Source of the DNA: Viridothelium virens | Lineage: Eukaryota; Ascomycota; Dothideomycetes; Trypetheliales; Trypetheliaceae | DNA: 64,000 nt | Assembly (NCBI GenBank): GCA_010094025.1 | Contig: ML991814.1 | Location: 1-64,000 of the forward strand | Reading direction: 5' to 3' | Part shown: piece by piece, positions 10,127 to 21,834 of the stretch | How the letters are laid out: each line of letters opens with the position of its first letter | Numbering within the stretch: the stretch's first letter is position 1 | Notes under the pieces: model-generated | What the model saw: the letters and a program-made list of their open reading frames with translations, nothing else | Database searches by the model: none | What the model was told of the DNA's origin: nothing | Made by a program: the position numbers and the translations under genes

Positions 10127-11464
10127 GTGTCTACGCCGAACGAGATGGCCGAGACTATTCTCCCGAGGTTTGGGTAGCCCTCATTCAAGGCACTTTCCAT
10201 CAGAGAGACCTTTGGTAAGCCCGTCGAACGTTATGCGTACCAAAAAAAGACAAGCCGTGTCTGGTCAAGGGATACAGCGCATGGAAGAGCTGTTCACATA
10301 CTCTTGCGGCAGAAAAGTTTTCGTTGAAACGTCCCAACACAGCTTTGGCAGCGCATAGCCACCAAGGTAGACGAGTCCGTAATGTATTGAACTAGTATAC
10401 ATTCCTGAACTTTTAGACATGAGTTTCCAAGAAATGGTGATCTAGAGATGGCGTGCTGCAGTGTGAGCCTCGAGATAAGTGCAGAAATCGTGGGATTCGG
10501 CGGGGAGACGACGAATATGAACAGCAGCAGTGGGAGGGCTGGCGGGCTGGAGGGCTGGAGGACCACTCAAATATACCTGGACTCAGCGCGGCCGGCCCCA
10601 GCAAAAGTGGACTAGCTCGAAGCTTAGGGATCAACCATCATTGGCTGGCCTACGAGACAGCCCACTTTTTCCGACCTTTGCGATCTTCGCGACTTTTTGG
10701 GTCTGATAAGCGGACAGCGCGGGACTTTTGTCATTCTTCTGCCGACCTTTCGTCAACCAATTAATCGCTTTCCGACTCCTCCGTACCGACTTGACGGGTA
10801 GCAGCGCCCGCCTGGCTTTTCTGGGCTTTCTGCGGACCTCCGATGGAACGCTACTTCCATCTCTAGCGCCTTTTATCCGCCTGCAGTTCGCAAGCATGCT
10901 AGTGCTCCAGCGAATCTCAACCACTTGTACTCCGTGTCAGAATGCAAAGTGCAATTTGGGCATGTATATATGGCTCAGGTCGTTGGCAGCCTAATTATCG
11001 AGGCCTCAGCTACCGCCTTGCACATAACGAGGTCTAGTTCTTGTGCCCAGTGTGTTCTCACGCATCGATCAAAATATCATATACACGTCTCCGTGGGAGG
11101 CGATGTACTGACAATGATGAAAGGGAAATAGGGGGCCGCTTATGCGCTGGTATTGTGCATTGCGACGAAATCTTGTTTTTTCGCGTATGAGGTTCGTACA
11201 GATTATGGCTCGAATAGGTAGCTTTATCCATGGGACTAGGGCCTGGAAAAGAGTCCACTGGAAGCAGTACTGGCACGTGTTTTCAAGAATCACAGAAAGA
11301 TCCTTTTATGTATGATTCGTTGCATCGCTTACTTGCCTTGCGGCTCTGCAATTAAGCGGACGAATAACGGCACTGAGCCTTCGATGCAAGCCTTGCTCGC
11401 CCTACGTTGGTTCTGGTATAATCACGCAACAACCGAACTCACATTCATTACTGCAAAGAAAAAA
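10127..11464. other. Intergenic region
   Basis: The open frames here are short, lie on both strands and have no recognisable family. The last part holds the promoter of the Clr5-domain gene. A frame continues upstream of that gene's chosen ATG (to 11312) but is unlikely to be translated. Confidence 0.4.
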
Positions 11465-13590
11465 ATGGCGAATCTCAACTACCAGCTCGACGCTCGAGAA
11501 CTTCGTCCGCTGAGGAGCTCTGGCCCCGCACCTATCCACGAAGCTCTGCCCTATTCCCGCAACGAGTACCCGACAGCCACCTTTCCTCCTTTCCTTGCGC
11601 CTACGTCGCTTTCTTTCAATTCAGATACTCAACGCCGCTTGTACGATCCGGGCAATGTAATTCTAAACGCAAATCCAGGGTACGCTTCTCTTGAAAAGAC
11701 GACAAATCCACCTCCTTTTGTGGCGCAACAGCCTTCGGAACATGAGCCGGTTTCATTCCTGGCGAATCAACCTCATAATACCACACAAGAACAGCTAGGG
11801 AAGATCCGTTACAGTAAAGCAGACTGGGAGCGACATCTTCCAAAGATTCTACGGCTGTACCACGATGAAGACATGACACTTGAAGATACAATGGCGGTCA
11901 TGAAACGAGAAGAAGGGTTTGCTCCAACGTATGTGATATTCTACGTTCCAATTAGGTGAATGAAACAGGCTTTAATCATTGGACAGAAAACGAGCCTATA
12001 AGGAGAGAATTGGGGTGCGCAAACATTTGCCAGCCAAGACTGCAAGATGGATGGCTTCGAAAATCGAGAAGAGACGGGCAGAGAATAAGCCAGGAACAGT
12101 ATTTGAATATGGGGGAAGATCTTGGGATGAAGAAAGAGTTCAAAAATCCGTACGACGGTACGGTGAGACAATGAGACATGGTTTGTAAGGTCTGAATGCG
12201 AATAAATGTCGCGGCTAAATCGATGTGACGACAGGATCACAGTCTCTTCCTCCTACGCCTATCGATGTCAAGTGGCGCACTCCATCGCTGAAAAGCCCGC
12301 TGTTGGATGGTCAGATGATGAGCAATGACAACAATGTACCTTCATTCAGTCGGTGGACACCCGCTCCTTTCCCTCATAGTCCGCATGTGAACACGTTACA
12401 GCTCGTCTGGCGGGGCAAGACTCGTGCAGATTTACAAGCAATTTTTGAGGAAGCTAAGCAATTGCAACATGGCCGATATCTGGTTGAAGCTGAGGCGCGA
12501 TACCGCGAGGCCTTGTCAGGTTTTGACCGACTTATCACGATTTCGAATGAAGAGACAATAGGTGCCGCCTACGCTGTGGCCGAGTTTTTTGCTGAGATAG
12601 ACAAGATGAGGGAAGCTGACGAAGTTCTAAACTGGCTGAATCGGAAACTTATCATGGAATGGTCTATGCCTTTGGAAAGTGTCATTCAGCACATCGAGAA
12701 AGTTATGAGTATGTATAATTCATGGTCCCGCCAGCATGACGCAGACACAATTTACCATGGCGCTATGAGATAATCTCAAAACCCATGGGACAATCCCTTC
12801 AGTCGTCCCGGATCAATCATTACTGGCTCCGTTCAGTACCGAGACGCATACGGGTCAACTTTCATCCCCGCAAAGCCGAGAAAATACGCTTGCCCCGATG
12901 ATAAGTCTTACTGGGACGGCTTGGGTGTTCCACAAGTCGACCAATCCAACTTTTGTAGATATCCAAATTTCCAGTCTAAAGGAGAAAATTAAGGCTGGTG
13001 ATCGGTCCATCGAAGCCGAGCTTTCCTCTGCCGCAAATTACTGTCAAGATCAGATGGCAGACTTATCGATTCAGTATCTTCGGCTTCGAAAACTTCAGGT
13101 GAAAGTGTACAGCTTACTCCATCAAGATGACCAGTTGGAGCTCGCTCTGGCAAGGTCCCGCCAAGCAGTCAAGCTTTGCGTCAATGCAAGTACGGATCTT
13201 CCATGGCCTCTTCTGCAAGCCGCCGCTCGCATCTCAAGGAAACACTTGAAGCTAGGTCATATGGATCGCTCTAATGACGTCTTCGAATATGTGGCGAATG
13301 GAATTGAAGACAAAGTTGATAGTAAAGGGAGTAAATCAGGGAAGTTGCAGGCATTCTGCATTTTAGTTGGCAAGTTAGTCCAAGAACTTCTCCATTGGAG
13401 AGCAGCTCGTCCATGGTTTGAGCGAGCTCTAGCAGCTATGCGGCCAATACAACGCCTTCATACTCACGATCGTTATGTCTTCGAAAGACTAGAACAGGCG
13501 CTCGAGGAAGAGTACTACGAAGGGCCAATATATGTTCCATGTACTGAGATACACGGTGAAAGAGCTGCACTGTCCGGGCCCACAAAGTGA
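11465..13590 (+). CDS. Clr5-domain protein
   Basis: Four exons, 11465-11928, 11987-12180, 12235-12708 and 12770-13590, encode 650 residues. A Clr5 domain straddles the first intron at about residues 120-175: WERHLPKILRLYHDEDMTLE, then MKREEGFAPT joined by splicing to KRAYKERIGVRKHLPAK. This is the characteristic small DNA-binding-like module of fungal regulators and heterokaryon-type proteins. The rest has helical, TPR-like segments (RADLQAIFEEAKQLQHGRYL, DQLELALARSRQAVKLC) and ends at GPTK. Introns are 58, 54 and 61 nt. The start in aaaaATGgcg is preferred over an in-frame ATG 153 nt upstream. It is probably nuclear; targets are unknown. Confidence 0.8.
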
Positions 13591-13630
13591 TGGGGCTAGG
13601 ATAGGGAATAGGATGGGATTGGAGGTCTGC

Positions 13631-13701
13631 CAACAGGACGGGGATGGGATGGGGATCCACCAGGACGTCCTAGTGAGTCCCCACCCCATCCTCTCCTGTT
13701 G
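13631..13701. repeat. Imperfect hairpin downstream of the Clr5 gene
   Basis: The arm caacaggacggggatgggat (from 13631) pairs with the sequence ending atcctctcctgttg at 13701. The loop contains the palindrome aggacgtcct. It begins 40 nt after the stop codon. It could be a 3'-end structure or the remnant of a small palindromic element. Confidence 0.5.
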
Positions 13702-14365
13702 TGATCTCTAGACATTACAGGTCGGTGTGAGGTAAGAGCTGCGGAGATGCGGTCCATATGCATCTTCCCTACAGAGCTATGCAGCTCTCTCATCTGGTTC
13801 AACCCACCATCCTTTTTTCTGCTTCGTGGCCTTCCATGGGTCCTAGCTCGTGATGAAAACCCAGAGTCGTGGAGGCCACACTAGAAAATTTTATTCAGAA
13901 TAAGCACCACAAACACTGAAGTAGGAGACTGTTTCCTCAAACTTGAGATACATTCGATCGTACGTCCAGCAGCATCAACTACACGGTCGTGATTCTTTTA
14001 TCAGAGGTTAGATAACATCTGAACTTACCAAGGAATTTCTTTCTTCTTTATTGCCGTTTTCTCCCCGCATGGCTTGAGTTCAGCTCAGACTCAGCTAGAT
14101 CTAAATATTATATAGATAATTATACTATTTAACCCCATCCAATATATTCTAGATATCGAATACTCTATTACATACTCAACTATGTTTCCGAGCCCTGAAC
14201 GATGTATCTCTACCTACGCATCATGTACCTATTTAATCTTACCATATACACGGAACCAACCGATCCTATCAGGCATTACTCAACCCGTTACGACCATTAT
14301 TTGATTCACTCATAGCGCCCTTGACTATTCTTGCCTTTGCTTCCGCTTTCATGAGTTCATGTACG
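13702..14365. other. Intergenic region between convergent genes
   Basis: This AT-rich stretch lies between the 3' end of the Clr5 gene and the 3' end of the peroxidase gene. No gene or structured RNA is recognised. Confidence 0.4.
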
Positions 14366-15830
14366 TCATTTCTTATAATTATTATCCGGTCCAATAGGGC
14401 TATAGTGATATCCTGGGAAGCTATTGAGAACTCCCGCATCGTACTGAGCAAGCTGCGAGCAGTTCAACTCGCTTATGATAGGGCTCAAGTACTGCTGGAG
14501 AAAGGCTGTTGCGTTATTAAGTGCTGAGGCGGCGCCCTGAAGAAAGTCAGGTAGCCCCTGTTTGGCGACATTGAAAACAAAGCAAGCGAAGTTGTCGCCT
14601 TCAAAAAGAGTCTCTGCATTATACACTCCACTCGTTAGATTCTCGACAGATACACCGACAAAGCTATTGGGGGTGCCCGTATTTCCCCCGATTTTGAGGG
14701 ATCCGGGGTATGCGACATATCCAGTGGCTACGTCTATAGCGACTTCAACAGCTGTGTACTGGTTTGTGCTTGGTCGACGATACCAGTTGTCAGGGATTCG
14801 CTCTTGGCCTTTGTTCCAAACGAACGAGCCCGGTGCGCCGCTGATGCCAAAGAATGACTTAAAATTATAGCCATCCTACTTTTTCTTAGTTGACTCTTCA
14901 CATAAATGTACATGTGATATTCTCACCAAGTATCCTGAGGGCTCTTCAGCAGTATGGTTGGACATCAAGGTGATTACAAAGCCGTATGCTCCGGGCACGA
15001 CAAACAGTGTCGAAAATGCACCGGTGAAAAAGTATGGGTTACTGACAATTGCATCGTTCTGAACCTGTTCCCGGTGTTGGCGAAACAAGTCAAGGGTGTA
15101 CCTCTGACCAAAGCCATCCTCTGACGTGTCGTTGCCCCCTATAGCATAAACTGCCTCGAACTTGGAGATGTCCAAGGAATGAGCATCACCGTTGTTGGTG
15201 TAAGCATCGAATCTGGCGATCGAGCTGTCGCCTTCGAAATTGTTGTGCGAATAGGAAATGCCCTGTCCATTGCGTATCAAACCAGGCACACCGGGGTCGC
15301 CTGGCAAGGGGCCACCGATAGACCAGAGTCCCTCAATAATATTGCCATCAACAGCGACAGCGTATGCTGCCAGTAAAGCGGAAACTTCAGGTGCCAAGTT
15401 ATAGGCTGAGGTGGTTAGTAGAGTGACCTTGCAGTAGAATGCAGTTCTTACCTGCACCCAACCCCAATATTGCCTCCTTGACACTTACAATTCCTGAGCG
15501 AGGGAGATAACCGTGATTTGCTGCAGCGTTCAGTCCAGGGCAGGGACCACGGATTTCGTCAACAGCAGGCGAAGCATATGCATGATCACCTGTGGTTGAT
15601 ACTAGCTGGTCCGCTTCATCAAAAGTTAAGCAGGGTGTAGGACCACAATTAGTCTCCGATGCGCTGAAACCAAGTGGATCCGATGGTATCGATTGACGTC
15701 GCACGTACTGAGCTGTTGTTCGATCTGCAAGCTTTGCTGCCCGTTCAAGTACCTCTGGATTGGCATTTTTCATGGAGGGGAAGCCTAGGACTGGAACCGG
15801 CAAAACGACTGCAAGGAGTAAAATCCGCAT
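14366..15830 (-). CDS. Secreted heme-thiolate peroxidase (unspecific peroxygenase type)
   Basis: Three exons: 15830-15452, 15405-14927 and 14875-14366, encoding 455 residues. A signal peptide (MRILLLAVVLPVPVLGFP) precedes the chloroperoxidase/Peroxidase_2 fold. The proximal heme motif is RGPCPGLNAAANHGYLPR, with Cys97 as the predicted thiolate ligand. The acid-base motif EGDSSIAR gives Glu184, Asp186 and Arg191, the PCP-EGD-R pattern of long unspecific peroxygenases rather than the His-containing short type. Known members use hydrogen peroxide to oxygenate or halogenate organic substrates outside the cell. The 46- and 51-nt introns restore AILGLGA+AYNLAPEV and EEPSGYL+DGYNFKSFF. The upstream in-frame ATG at 15896 is rejected because the signal peptide starts at 15830. 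The substrate is unknown. Confidence 0.9.
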
Positions 15831-17606
15831 CGTGATGCTGGGCTCCGTTTTGGATCGCCTGTGCAGCTTGAGTGTGGGTAACCTGTGTCTCTGCAATGCT
15901 ATGATTTACACTTTTGCCCTCTTCCCTTGTCGAAGCTAGGTCAACTTGATAGAAGCGATGGGCAACAGACTAGAGAGTAAGCGCGGGCCAAATCAAGGAG
16001 AAGGTAGTATTCTTTGAAGCAAAATATGAAGCTACGCTCGTATTGAGTCACAGGGGATTATGTTCTGGCAGTATTGATAATTGTTCTGCTTATGATGAAT
16101 TCTTATGATTGTCACTTGGCAACGGACAGGAGGTTAGCATCAGCCAAAATTGAGATCGTAGAGAGCAGGGTAGTATTGATGCAGCCCCTATCCTAATCAT
16201 GACAAATTGTGCGATCGACTCCTTATGATGGGAATTCTCAATACTAGTTTACGCCTCCGTACCCTCCGAGAGAGGAAAAGTGATTGAAAGCGTGCACTTA
16301 CATATTCCATTTCTAGCAGTCAGCAACCAGCCTTTCCAGTAGGAGTAAAGTCTAAGTCGTCTTGGTGAAAGCGTGACTGCAGTGGAAGCCAATTGGAACA
16401 TCGCGGATATCCACTTGAGGGAATGCGTGGGATCACCCCAGCGCGCGCAGGGATGCGATGCAAACAGTAAGCTTAATTTCACCCTTGAGTGCATGCATGA
16501 GCCTGTGATTCGTATCTTTTTGCAGTGTTCACGTTGCCAGGGAAGTCGCTGCATTATTTGGAATTTTCAAGAGGTGGGGTTATTGAAGGATAGAGTAAGT
16601 AGTCGTTGTCCTACAAACGATGGATTGAGCAATGATTGGGTAGTGAAACCGTTCTGACGGATTCCCGAAGTTAGCATAAGCCTTCAGCTCAAGGCAAACG
16701 TGTAAAAGGTAGTGTTGGCGAGGTGGTGCTGTAGCAATTTCCTAACTGCAGCAGGAATAAATTATAATAGCACCTGGTTTTGCGCAAGAATGTTGCCATG
16801 GTCTTATCATGTGCCTTTTGGAGACAAGATGGCGAGAAGTCTCGGAAAAGCAATGACTGTCCAATAAGCACGTGCGATAAGGGTAGCTTGAGTGTGGATT
16901 TAGCAAACCCTGAACAGGCCAACTACTTTGTCCCTGCATCCAGGTCTGAGCATTTTCTGGGGAGTAGAGAAGTCTCTAAGAAGATCGCGATGTGGAATTT
17001 GCGCTTGGTAGATCGAGGCATGTGGTCGCGTTGACTCTAGTAGGTTCCGCAGCCGAGGTCATGGGGATTGCTCTGGCCAGGCCGGAGTCCAAATAAGCTT
17101 GCGGAGTGTGACAGTCAGTTATTGACAGATCCAGAGATTAGGCATCACCAAGGTACGGAAGATTACAATTGAATCGATGTCAACGTATAGACGCCGGCGA
17201 TGAAGTCACCTCTGACAATTTGGCGGTGGGGTCCACCTGTTCGCCGAAATGATGGAAAAGGGTCTGTGCTCTCAGCGGAAATAATCTAGCCGCACAAAAG
17301 GGATATCTTGCGCATAACTCTTAACCACTCCCGGGAGTAAATCCAGGTACACTACAGGGCTCCACTTGCTTTTGAAACTACGATAATGTTACATCCGTTT
17401 CTAAATTTAAGAAATCTGTACTTATGTTTTGCGCTTTCAGTAATCTCATTATTCCTGGCTGACTGACTGCATTCCGCAAGAGTCCAGCTCACGAGGTAAC
17501 GGATAACGAGATGATTCGAGATTTCAGGCCCAACAGAAGGAATTGCAGCATGTTTGGACAGAGCACGACTGGATCCATCTGAACTCGCGAAACGAATGTC
17601 ACGTGA
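15831..17606. other. Long intergenic region upstream of two divergent genes
   Basis: This 1.8-kb region lies between the peroxidase start and the HeLo-type gene. Short open frames (16249-16554 minus, 16780-17034 plus) have no family features. I searched 17340-17606 for an N-terminal HeLo exon and could not join one in frame. Confidence 0.45.
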
Positions 17607-19631
17607 GCGAAGTTTTTGAAAAAGTCCAATCAGAACTCCGCTTGTAGGGATCGCTACATCTTCTTCACGACGGTAAAGTCCGCCGAGAAGGAGTCACTCA
17701 TCCAACTCCGAGAGCTCGACATTCAGCAGTCTATTCTTAAAGCCTGGGGCTTCTACTGGGATATCCAGCGACACGAGACTATCGTCGGCAGAGACCCGGC
17801 TTTGTCCAACACCAAGAAAGGAAAGCTCAGTAAATACTTGGAGCGTAACGTCTACAAGGCTGATGGAATGATAAATGCTCTTTGTGCCATCTCCGAAATC
17901 CTATCGAATCGGGATAAGTTGATCAAGAGATATGGGCTCAATCTTAAGCCTGTCAAGGAAAAGTCTCTCAAAGAGATACAGGGTGATGTGGCAGAGCTGC
18001 AAGTTGATGGCAGTGCTCCGGCTAGCATTCAAGCCGCGGCTATCAATGTCCGACACCGTCTGTCAGCTATCAGCAAATGTAGATGGGCAATCAAAGACAG
18101 GGATGATTTCAGGCGGCTCATTACGGATCTCAAATCCTACAATGACGCCCTCTACCGACTCTGCCCGGACGGTGCATTCGATGCTATGAACATCACTCTC
18201 ACCCTGGACTATCTTTCTAAGCAAGAATCACTCATCGGCCTTCGAAGAACTTTGACGCTTACAAATGAACTCCTCAAAGGTGATAAGACGGCGCCTTCTC
18301 GCGGCGGTCTCGAGATGCTCGCCTCGGCCGCCGCGTTCAAAACGAAAACTGTCAAGCTTCGCACATCTCAGTCTTTACCTGAACCTGAGACTACGATCGA
18401 TATGATTGATCCCAGGAAGGTTAAGTACTTGAACCAGAATCTCGCTTTATGGAACGGAAAAATTGTGTATATCGAACGCAAGTCGTACAGGAAGATCGAA
18501 GAAGCAGATGGAGCACGCCACGGAAGGCATATGCGTCGAACATCAAGATCTCCAAGCCTTCCAAGCCCCGTGCGAAGTGAGGAATACGATGACCCACCCC
18601 ATGTTAGTATATATGAAGACATGCTGAAGGATAACGCACGCAATGTTAATATACAGGAAGACATCCTGAAGTATGACCAACCCGATCTTAATATGCGGGA
18701 AGACATTCTAAAGTTGTGCCGTACGTTGCACAACGTCCAGGAAAGAGAGAACTTCCTGGCTCTGAAACTAATCGGTGTTGTGGACCACACACGAGGACAC
18801 TGCATTAGCCTAGTCTACGAGCTCCCGGGAAATCTGGGAACACCGTCTCGGTCTATTCCGGCAGCGGACACTAAGTCTCGCGCACCACGACCCTTGACTC
18901 GACTGCAATACGGCGGCAAGAATTACTTGCCGAACATCGCACCCCTCGGAATCCGGTTCGAGTTGGCTAGAAAGGTCTTTAATGCAGTCGTCTTCCTTCA
19001 CGCAAGCGGCTGGTTGCACAAGAACATCCGAACCAACTCTGTCATAGTCTTTCGACAGCTGCATCAACACGGCCGCAAGGATGACCTCCATGACCCATAT
19101 TTAGGAGGGTACAACTTCTCTCGCTCCGATGATGTGAAAGAGGACGAAAAAAGTACTAAAGAACTTGAGGACGGCTCAGAGTCTGGCTCAGAGCTTGACA
19201 CAGAGGCTGACCTTGGACCGAGAATGTACTCAAGGAGATTCAACGAGCTCAGATTAGATCATTACCATCATCCGGATAAGCGCGCCTCGCCCAGGCGGAT
19301 GTACCGTCACGCCTACGATGTGTACTCACTGGGTATCGTTCTTCTCGAAATCGGCTTCTGGTCCCGACTCGAGAGTATTCGGGAAGATTATGATGATAAT
19401 GGTTATAAATCAGTGCGGTCCAGGGTACATTTTCCTGAGGATCCATACGAGTTTCGGCGGTTTGTCGTTGAGAACTATCTCGACAAACTTCGATTTACAT
19501 GCGGTGATGTTTACGCCGATGTTGTGTATAAATGTTTGATGGTCAATGCTACCGATAGTGAGATTGGTGAAGCTAGTCAGCGGGAGTTGTGCGCAAGAGT
19601 TGCAGCAGATCTCTCGGGGTGCCGAGCTTAG
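17607..19631 (+). CDS. HeLo-domain-like protein with a C-terminal pseudokinase; 5' end unresolved
   Basis: One long frame opens at 17607 without a usable ATG; a possible splice acceptor (cttgtag) ends at 17647. The N-terminal ~230 residues resemble the HeLo / prion-inhibition-propagation domain: QQSILKAWGFYWDIQ, then INVRHRLSAISKCRWAIKD and RRLITDLKSYNDALYRLCP. The C-terminal ~350 residues are kinase-like (LGIRFELARKVFNAVVFLHA, YDVYSLGIVLLEIGFW). However, the catalytic loop reads HKN instead of HRD and the DFG position reads LGGYNF, so phosphotransfer is not expected. Such proteins belong to the fungal programmed-cell-death and heterokaryon-incompatibility repertoire. The usual first helix of a HeLo domain is not visible, so the gene either has an undetected first exon or is 5'-truncated. 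Confidence 0.65.
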   Translation, partial: AKFLKKSNQNSACRDRYIFFTTVKSAEKESLIQLRELDIQQSILKAWGFYWDIQRHETIVGRDPALSNTKKGKLSKYLERNVYKADGMINALCAISEILSNRDKLIKRYGLNLKPVKEKSLKEIQGDVAELQVDGSAPASIQAAAINVRHRLSAISKCRWAIKDRDDFRRLITDLKSYNDALYRLCPDGAFDAMNITLTLDYLSKQESLIGLRRTLTLTNELLKGDKTAPSRGGLEMLASAAAFKTKTVKLRTSQSLPEPETTIDMIDPRKVKYLNQNLALWNGKIVYIERKSYRKIEEADGARHGRHMRRTSRSPSLPSPVRSEEYDDPPHVSIYEDMLKDNARNVNIQEDILKYDQPDLNMREDILKLCRTLHNVQERENFLALKLIGVVDHTRGHCISLVYELPGNLGTPSRSIPAADTKSRAPRPLTRLQYGGKNYLPNIAPLGIRFELARKVFNAVVFLHASGWLHKNIRTNSVIVFRQLHQHGRKDDLHDPYLGGYNFSRSDDVKEDEKSTKELEDGSESGSELDTEADLGPRMYSRRFNELRLDHYHHPDKRASPRRMYRHAYDVYSLGIVLLEIGFWSRLESIREDYDDNGYKSVRSRVHFPEDPYEFRRFVVENYLDKLRFTCGDVYADVVYKCLMVNATDSEIGEASQRELCARVAADLSGCRA

Positions 19632-20751
19632 TAGAACATGGAACCAATATCAATGACGAGAAACTCATCAAGCGTTATCAGTTAAATTTATAAAAAATGG
19701 TTTTTATAAAAAAAGTGACCTTGAAACACCAATTTCGACGAGAGCACTGCGCGAACGGAGAGATCACGTTCGTTATTTATCGTTCTCCAAGGTTTCAAGG
19801 TATATGTCAGGCATCAATACATCGCGATATGTGTACATGAAACAACTATAAGCAACGACAGGATATGCGAGCATGTGGACGATTTCCTGATGTGCGTCAT
19901 CGAAAGAGGAGCGGAAGCATGAAACCCATCAATGACCTCATGCGAATACAGCTTCTGGTATTATTCATAATGACAGAGCGTCGGCATCTTTGTCTCATGG
20001 ATCAAACATCCGAATGAGCAAGGAGGATATGAAGTTGCGCTATTATCGTGCTAGGGACATTCAGGTTCCTTGACGCTGGCCGAGTTGATGACTGTCGGAC
20101 GCTCAAGCAGGCGCGAGTCCAGGATAGAGGTACGATATCGCAATGGACGGAGATCATCTGTCAATTTTTTACCATATGCGATCCTGCGATCAGCTACTCT
20201 AGCTATTCTACCGATCTTCTGGCAGTGTCCAACCAACTCCTCTATGTCTATGCAGGAGCACCGCCCGCGAAGCTTTGGAACCCCACACGACCGACTGCGA
20301 AATTCTGGTCGTGTTCAATCAGCTCTCTCGAATTCTATGCATAGAGCACCTATGCACGTGAGTTTTCCTCACCACATGTACGAGCCAACTACCTCTGCAC
20401 CCCTTATATCTAATCACTGATGATCCACGTCGTATCTCTCATTTGGCTCTCAAAGTCAACAGTAATCTATTCACTCGAGTAGAACTAGTTTCTGCGGAGA
20501 CCTGCTACATTTATATCATTCCGTAACACTGATATGTATAAGCGTGTCAAGATATGAGCGACATCATTTACCATCCCATCCATGGGAACGTGATGAGTCA
20601 CACTCGTGCATTATCGTACGAATGGTCTTTCTGTATTCATATCTATGTGCCCCAGTCTCACTGGTGACTATGCGTACTCAAGTATGCCGTCTCCATGCTG
20701 ACACGATGTTCCGCTATCTCTGAGTTGCAGCTCGGGCTCGAGAGCAAAGTA
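19632..20751. other. Intergenic region
   Basis: No gene is seen. An inverted repeat (ccttgaaac near 19720 and gtttcaagg near 19792) and an AT palindrome (ataaaaaatggtttttat, about 19691-19708) lie close to the 3' end of the HeLo-type gene. Confidence 0.4.
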
Positions 20752-21834
20752 CTATGCTGCAGTGTAGCCTCCATCGATCACCAAAGGATGACCGGTCACA
20801 TAGGCTGCATCATCGCTCGCCAAGAATACCGCACATTTCGCCACATCATCTGCCGAGCCCCAGTCACCCCACGGCGTCATCGCATTGATTCCATCCCGTG
20901 TAGGTTTATCCTCATACATTGAGTGTGTCATCGGAGTTCTCAGATCTGTAATCTCCATCAGCAATCGTTCGTCGGCGTGACTGTCTGCCTTTTTGGGACG
21001 ACATTTTTATAGTGTTCTGTAACCAAGCTAGCTTTGAAGACAACGGAAGACTTACATCCAGGGCACAGGCAATTGACATGAATCTTATCTGCAGCGTAGT
21101 CCACTGCCACCTGCTTCGTCAGCAGCACTACGGCACCTTTGCTGGCGCAGTGAGCACTGAGCCCAGGCTTATAGCCAACAATACCAAGCATTGATGCGGT
21201 GTTGATGATCCATCCTTTGTGTCCCGAGGGGTGTACTGGCTGTGAGAGGAACTGAGCGATGGCGTATTTGCAGCCAAGGAACACCGAGCGAGCGTTCACG
21301 CGCCTGGATGCCAATTAGCTCGGAGTACAGGTGAACCGTGTCAAAGGTCGAAATGCGGATACGATACGTACATTGTGAAGTCCCAGGCATCATCACTCAT
21401 CTCGTGGACTTTGGGGGTTGCTTCGATGCCTCCCGTCCCAGCATTGTTGATCATCCTAGCAAAGAATTCGGTATTAGTCACGCCACTTTAGACATGCTGG
21501 TAAGATACTGTTGCTCCTACACATCTATTCGACCACCTCCAATCTCCGCTCCTTTCTTCACCAGATTTTCCACCTCCGACGCGACCGTCACATCGGTCTT
21601 GATGAATATAGCTTTGCCCTCGCCGTATCGCTTACGTATCAAGTCATGAGTCGGCGTATCCGCTTCAGTAGCTCCCCATTCGCCACGAGGGTCCAGTCGT
21701 AGGTCAGCGCAAATGATGGGAGAGGCGCCGTTGGCGGCAAATGCAAGTGCGATCGCGCGGCCAAGACCGGAAGAGGAGCCGGTAAGAACGGTCACACGAG
21801 AAGCAAGTCGGTTGGATATCAATGGGATCGTCAC
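20752..21834 (-). CDS. Short-chain dehydrogenase/reductase with His at the catalytic Tyr position
   Basis: Four exons: 21834-21521, 21455-21372, 21303-21056 and 20945-20752, encoding 279 residues. The Rossmann cofactor motif is TGSSSGLGRAIA. NNAG lies just after the first splice junction, and the catalytic Ser is in INTASMLGIVG. The C-terminus has CPGYLRTPM and the common GHPLVIDGGYTA. The YxxxK motif reads HCASK, so the catalytic Tyr is replaced by His (codon CAC where TAC is expected) while the Lys remains. This is either a divergent active site or an enzyme that has lost oxidoreductase activity. It lies head to head with a flavin monooxygenase gene 935 bp away, suggesting shared control. 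Substrate unknown. Confidence 0.85.
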
